The notes beneath the pieces were generated by a model. That model searched no databases. It was not told where the DNA came from and was given only the letters and a program-made list of their open reading frames with translations. A DNA stretch of 64,000 bases, taken from positions 1-64,000 of the forward strand of contig NZ_JBHRTR010000015.1 in assembly GCF_042646425.1 (NCBI RefSeq), written 5' to 3'. The stretch is from Marinibaculum pumilum. Lineage in GTDB: Bacteria; Pseudomonadota; Alphaproteobacteria; Ferrovibrionales; Ferrovibrionaceae. Shown here piece after piece: positions 62,338 through 64,000 of this stretch. The stretch's first letter is position 1. Every line of letters begins with the position of its first letter. The translations under genes were made by a program, and so were the position numbers.

Positions 62338-63513
62338 GTGCTGGACACAAGCCCGATGGAGAATCCCTTCGCGCTGAGCGAGGAGCAGCGCGCCTTCCAG
62401 GACATGGCGCGCGCCTTCGCCGCGGAACGGCTGGCGCCGGAAGCGGCGCGCTGGGACGCGGAGAAGCATTTCCCGGTGGACGAGCTGCGCGCCGCTGCCG
62501 AACTGGGACTGGCGGGGATCTATGTGCGCGACGATGTCGGCGGCTCCGGCCTGCGCCGCCGCGACGCCGCGGTGATCTTCGAGGAACTGGCCGCCGGCTG
62601 CACCTCCACCGCCGCCTATATCTCGATCCACAACATGGCGGCCTGGATGATCGACCGCTTCGGCGGCGATGAGGTGCGGCAGGCGTTCCTGCCGGACCTC
62701 TGCAGCATGACCCGTTTCGCCAGCTATTGCCTGACGGAACCCGGCTCCGGTTCCGACGCCGCCGCCCTGCGCACCCGCGCGGTGCGGGACGGCGACGATT
62801 ACGTGCTGAACGGCACCAAGGCCTTCATCTCCGGCGGTGGCCGTGCGGATGTCTATGTCTGCATGGTGCGCACCGGCGACGACGGGCCGAAGGGCATCAC
62901 CTGCATCGCGGTGGAGGCCGGGACGAAGGGCCTGGGCTTCGGTGCGCAGGAGCGGAAGATGGGTTGGAACAGCCAGCCCACTGCCATGGTGCAGTTCGAC
63001 GATTGCCGGGTGCCGGTGGCCAACCGCATCGGCGCGGAGGGCGAGGGCTTCCGCATCGCCATGGCCGGGCTGGATGGCGGCCGCATCAACATCGGTGCCT
63101 GCTCCCTGGGCGCCGCCCGCGCCTGCCTGGAAGCCGCCCGCGACTATGCCATGGACCGGAAGCAGTTCGGCCAGGCGATCGCGGACTTCCAGGCCAACCA
63201 GTTCAAGCTGGCCGACATGGCGACGGAGTTGGAGGCGGCGCGGCTGATGATCCATGCCGCGGCCGCCCGGCTGGATGCGAAGGACCCGGAGGCTACCGTG
63301 CATTGCGCGATGGCGAAGCGGTTCGCCACCGATGCCGGCTTCCGCATCTGCAACGACGCGCTGCAGCTGCATGGCGGCTATGGCTATCTGATGGACTATC
63401 CGATCGAGCGCTTCGTGCGCGACACAAGGGTGCACCAGATCCTGGAGGGCACCAACGAGATCATGCGCCTGATCATCGCCCGGCGCATCCTGGGCGGCTG
63501 GCAGCTCGCCTGA
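62338..63513 (+). CDS. Acyl-CoA dehydrogenase, isobutyryl-CoA dehydrogenase-like
   Basis: A 391-residue full-length ACAD. GTG 62338 is used (GGGGAGAGGC upstream); ATG 62353 is an alternative. Motifs: CLTEPGSGSDAAALRTRA (about 130-147), GTKAFISGGGRADVYVCMVRTG, GWNSQPTAMVQFDDCRVP, the helix AMDRKQFGQAIADFQANQFKLADMATELEAARL (in parts) and catalytic Glu370 in ILEGTNEIMR. FQANQF and the GWNSQPT run are close to isobutyryl-CoA/2-methylacyl-CoA dehydrogenases of valine breakdown. The next gene, 3-hydroxyisobutyryl-CoA hydrolase, is the expected partner. Confidence 0.9.
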   Translation: MLDTSPMENPFALSEEQRAFQDMARAFAAERLAPEAARWDAEKHFPVDELRAAAELGLAGIYVRDDVGGSGLRRRDAAVIFEELAAGCTSTAAYISIHNMAAWMIDRFGGDEVRQAFLPDLCSMTRFASYCLTEPGSGSDAAALRTRAVRDGDDYVLNGTKAFISGGGRADVYVCMVRTGDDGPKGITCIAVEAGTKGLGFGAQERKMGWNSQPTAMVQFDDCRVPVANRIGAEGEGFRIAMAGLDGGRINIGACSLGAARACLEAARDYAMDRKQFGQAIADFQANQFKLADMATELEAARLMIHAAAARLDAKDPEATVHCAMAKRFATDAGFRICNDALQLHGGYGYLMDYPIERFVRDTRVHQILEGTNEIMRLIIARRILGGWQLA

Positions 63514-63545
63514 CGGCGCGCCGAGCTTATTCAACGGGAACAGGT

Positions 63546-64000
63546 ATGAGTGAGAGCAGCGAAGAGATCCTCTTTTCCGCCGAGGGCGGTGTCGGCCATG
63601 TCCTGATGAACCGGCCGCAGGCGCTGAACGCGCTGACCTACGACATGTGCGTGGCGTTCCGCCGGCAGCTGGCCGCCTGGGCGGAGGATCCGGCGATCGG
63701 CTGCGTCGTGGTCGAGGGCGCCGGCGACCGCGCCTTCTGCGCCGGCGGCGATATCCGCCGCCTGCATGACGAGGGCCGCGCCGGCGGCAGCTATCCGCGC
63801 GACTTCTACGGCGAGGAATATCTGGGCAATTCCGCCATCCACCACTTTCCGAAGCCCTACATCGCCCTGATGGACGGCATCGTGATGGGCGGCGGCGTGG
63901 GCTGGTCGGTGCATGGCGGCCATCGGGTGATCACCCAGAAGACCCTTTTCGCCATGCCGGAAACCGGCATCGGCCTGTTTCCCGATGTGGGCGGCAGCTT
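63546..64000 (+). CDS. 3-hydroxyisobutyryl-CoA hydrolase (partial, cut by window end)
   Basis: The first 151 residues of a crotonase-fold protein, open at the right edge. MSESSEEILFSAEGG, HVLMNRPQALNAL, then FCAGGDIRRLHDEGRAGG and the highly diagnostic MPETGIGLFPDVGGS of mammalian HIBCH/bacterial homologues. The enzyme releases 3-hydroxyisobutyrate from its CoA thioester in valine catabolism. It starts 32 bases after the ACAD stop with AACAGGT-type spacing, in the same operon. The rest lies outside the window. Confidence 0.9.
   Translation, partial: MSESSEEILFSAEGGVGHVLMNRPQALNALTYDMCVAFRRQLAAWAEDPAIGCVVVEGAGDRAFCAGGDIRRLHDEGRAGGSYPRDFYGEEYLGNSAIHHFPKPYIALMDGIVMGGGVGWSVHGGHRVITQKTLFAMPETGIGLFPDVGGS

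Overview
The window is one continuous stretch of chromosome from a GC-rich alphaproteobacterium, most likely Rhodospirillales-like. The evidence is the block pyrB / pyrC-like / plsY / dprA / topA / rnr, a DivK-type receiver beside rpmG, DUF1849 (EipB), DUF3572 and DUF983 proteins, a zinc-finger DinB, a HemB of the cysteine-free metal-site type, and uniformly high G+C. About 57 protein genes are supported. I see no tRNA, rRNA, CRISPR array, transposase or phage gene. One stretch (23.7-24.0 kb) is strikingly AT-rich.

Layout. 0.6-4.2 kb: clpS-clpA with a terminator, then a 2-keto-4-pentenoate hydratase-like gene. 4.2-7.1 kb: alpha/beta hydrolase and Bcr/CflA-type MFS exporter divergent from a TetR regulator, with a nested dyad between them. 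7.1-11.4 kb: copper operon reading leftward (His-rich secreted protein, copA, copB, copC, copD). 11.5-20.9 kb: FemAB-like acyltransferase, GDPD, Rid protein, class III cyclase, D-2-hydroxyacid dehydrogenase, EipB, DinB, ROK kinase, HAD phosphatase, DUF3572. 21.1-25.6 kb: divK, rpmG, two overlapping Nudix genes, an AT-rich orphan, DUF983, corA. 25.7-35.7 kb: rnr, topA, dprA, plsY, a degenerate dihydroorotase and pyrB, all leftward. 35.8-41.4 kb: a pair of acyl-CoA dehydrogenases (ACADs), an AEC permease and two TPR proteins, one with a 2OG-Fe(II) oxygenase domain. 41.6-45.5 kb: SDR, recO, parC.

46.6-57.0 kb is an import-and-degradation region. It holds a TRAP transporter (dctQM convergent with a TakP-like dctP), an ACAD, a FadR-type GntR regulator, a 759-residue protein with two fused ACAD domains, a class III CoA-transferase and an enoyl-CoA hydratase. 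Two identical 16-bp boxes (AAAAGGTCAGACCATT) sit at its two divergent promoters and probably bind the GntR protein. 57.2-64 kb: bpt (N-degron transferase), a small secreted protein with motB and motA, hemB, and the start of a valine-type pathway (isobutyryl-CoA dehydrogenase-like and 3-hydroxyisobutyryl-CoA hydrolase, cut by the window edge).

The structure least explained by ordinary genes is a family of intergenic double-hairpin repeats (21.6, 34.4, 34.5, 45.5 and 57.1 kb). Their stems change by compensating substitutions, while a CTTGA/TCAAG loop and, in four of the five, an inner CCATTCCG(C) inverted pair stay constant. Three lie between convergent gene ends. Two other convergent junctions carry short tandem repeats that include a stop codon (14-bp and 21-bp units).
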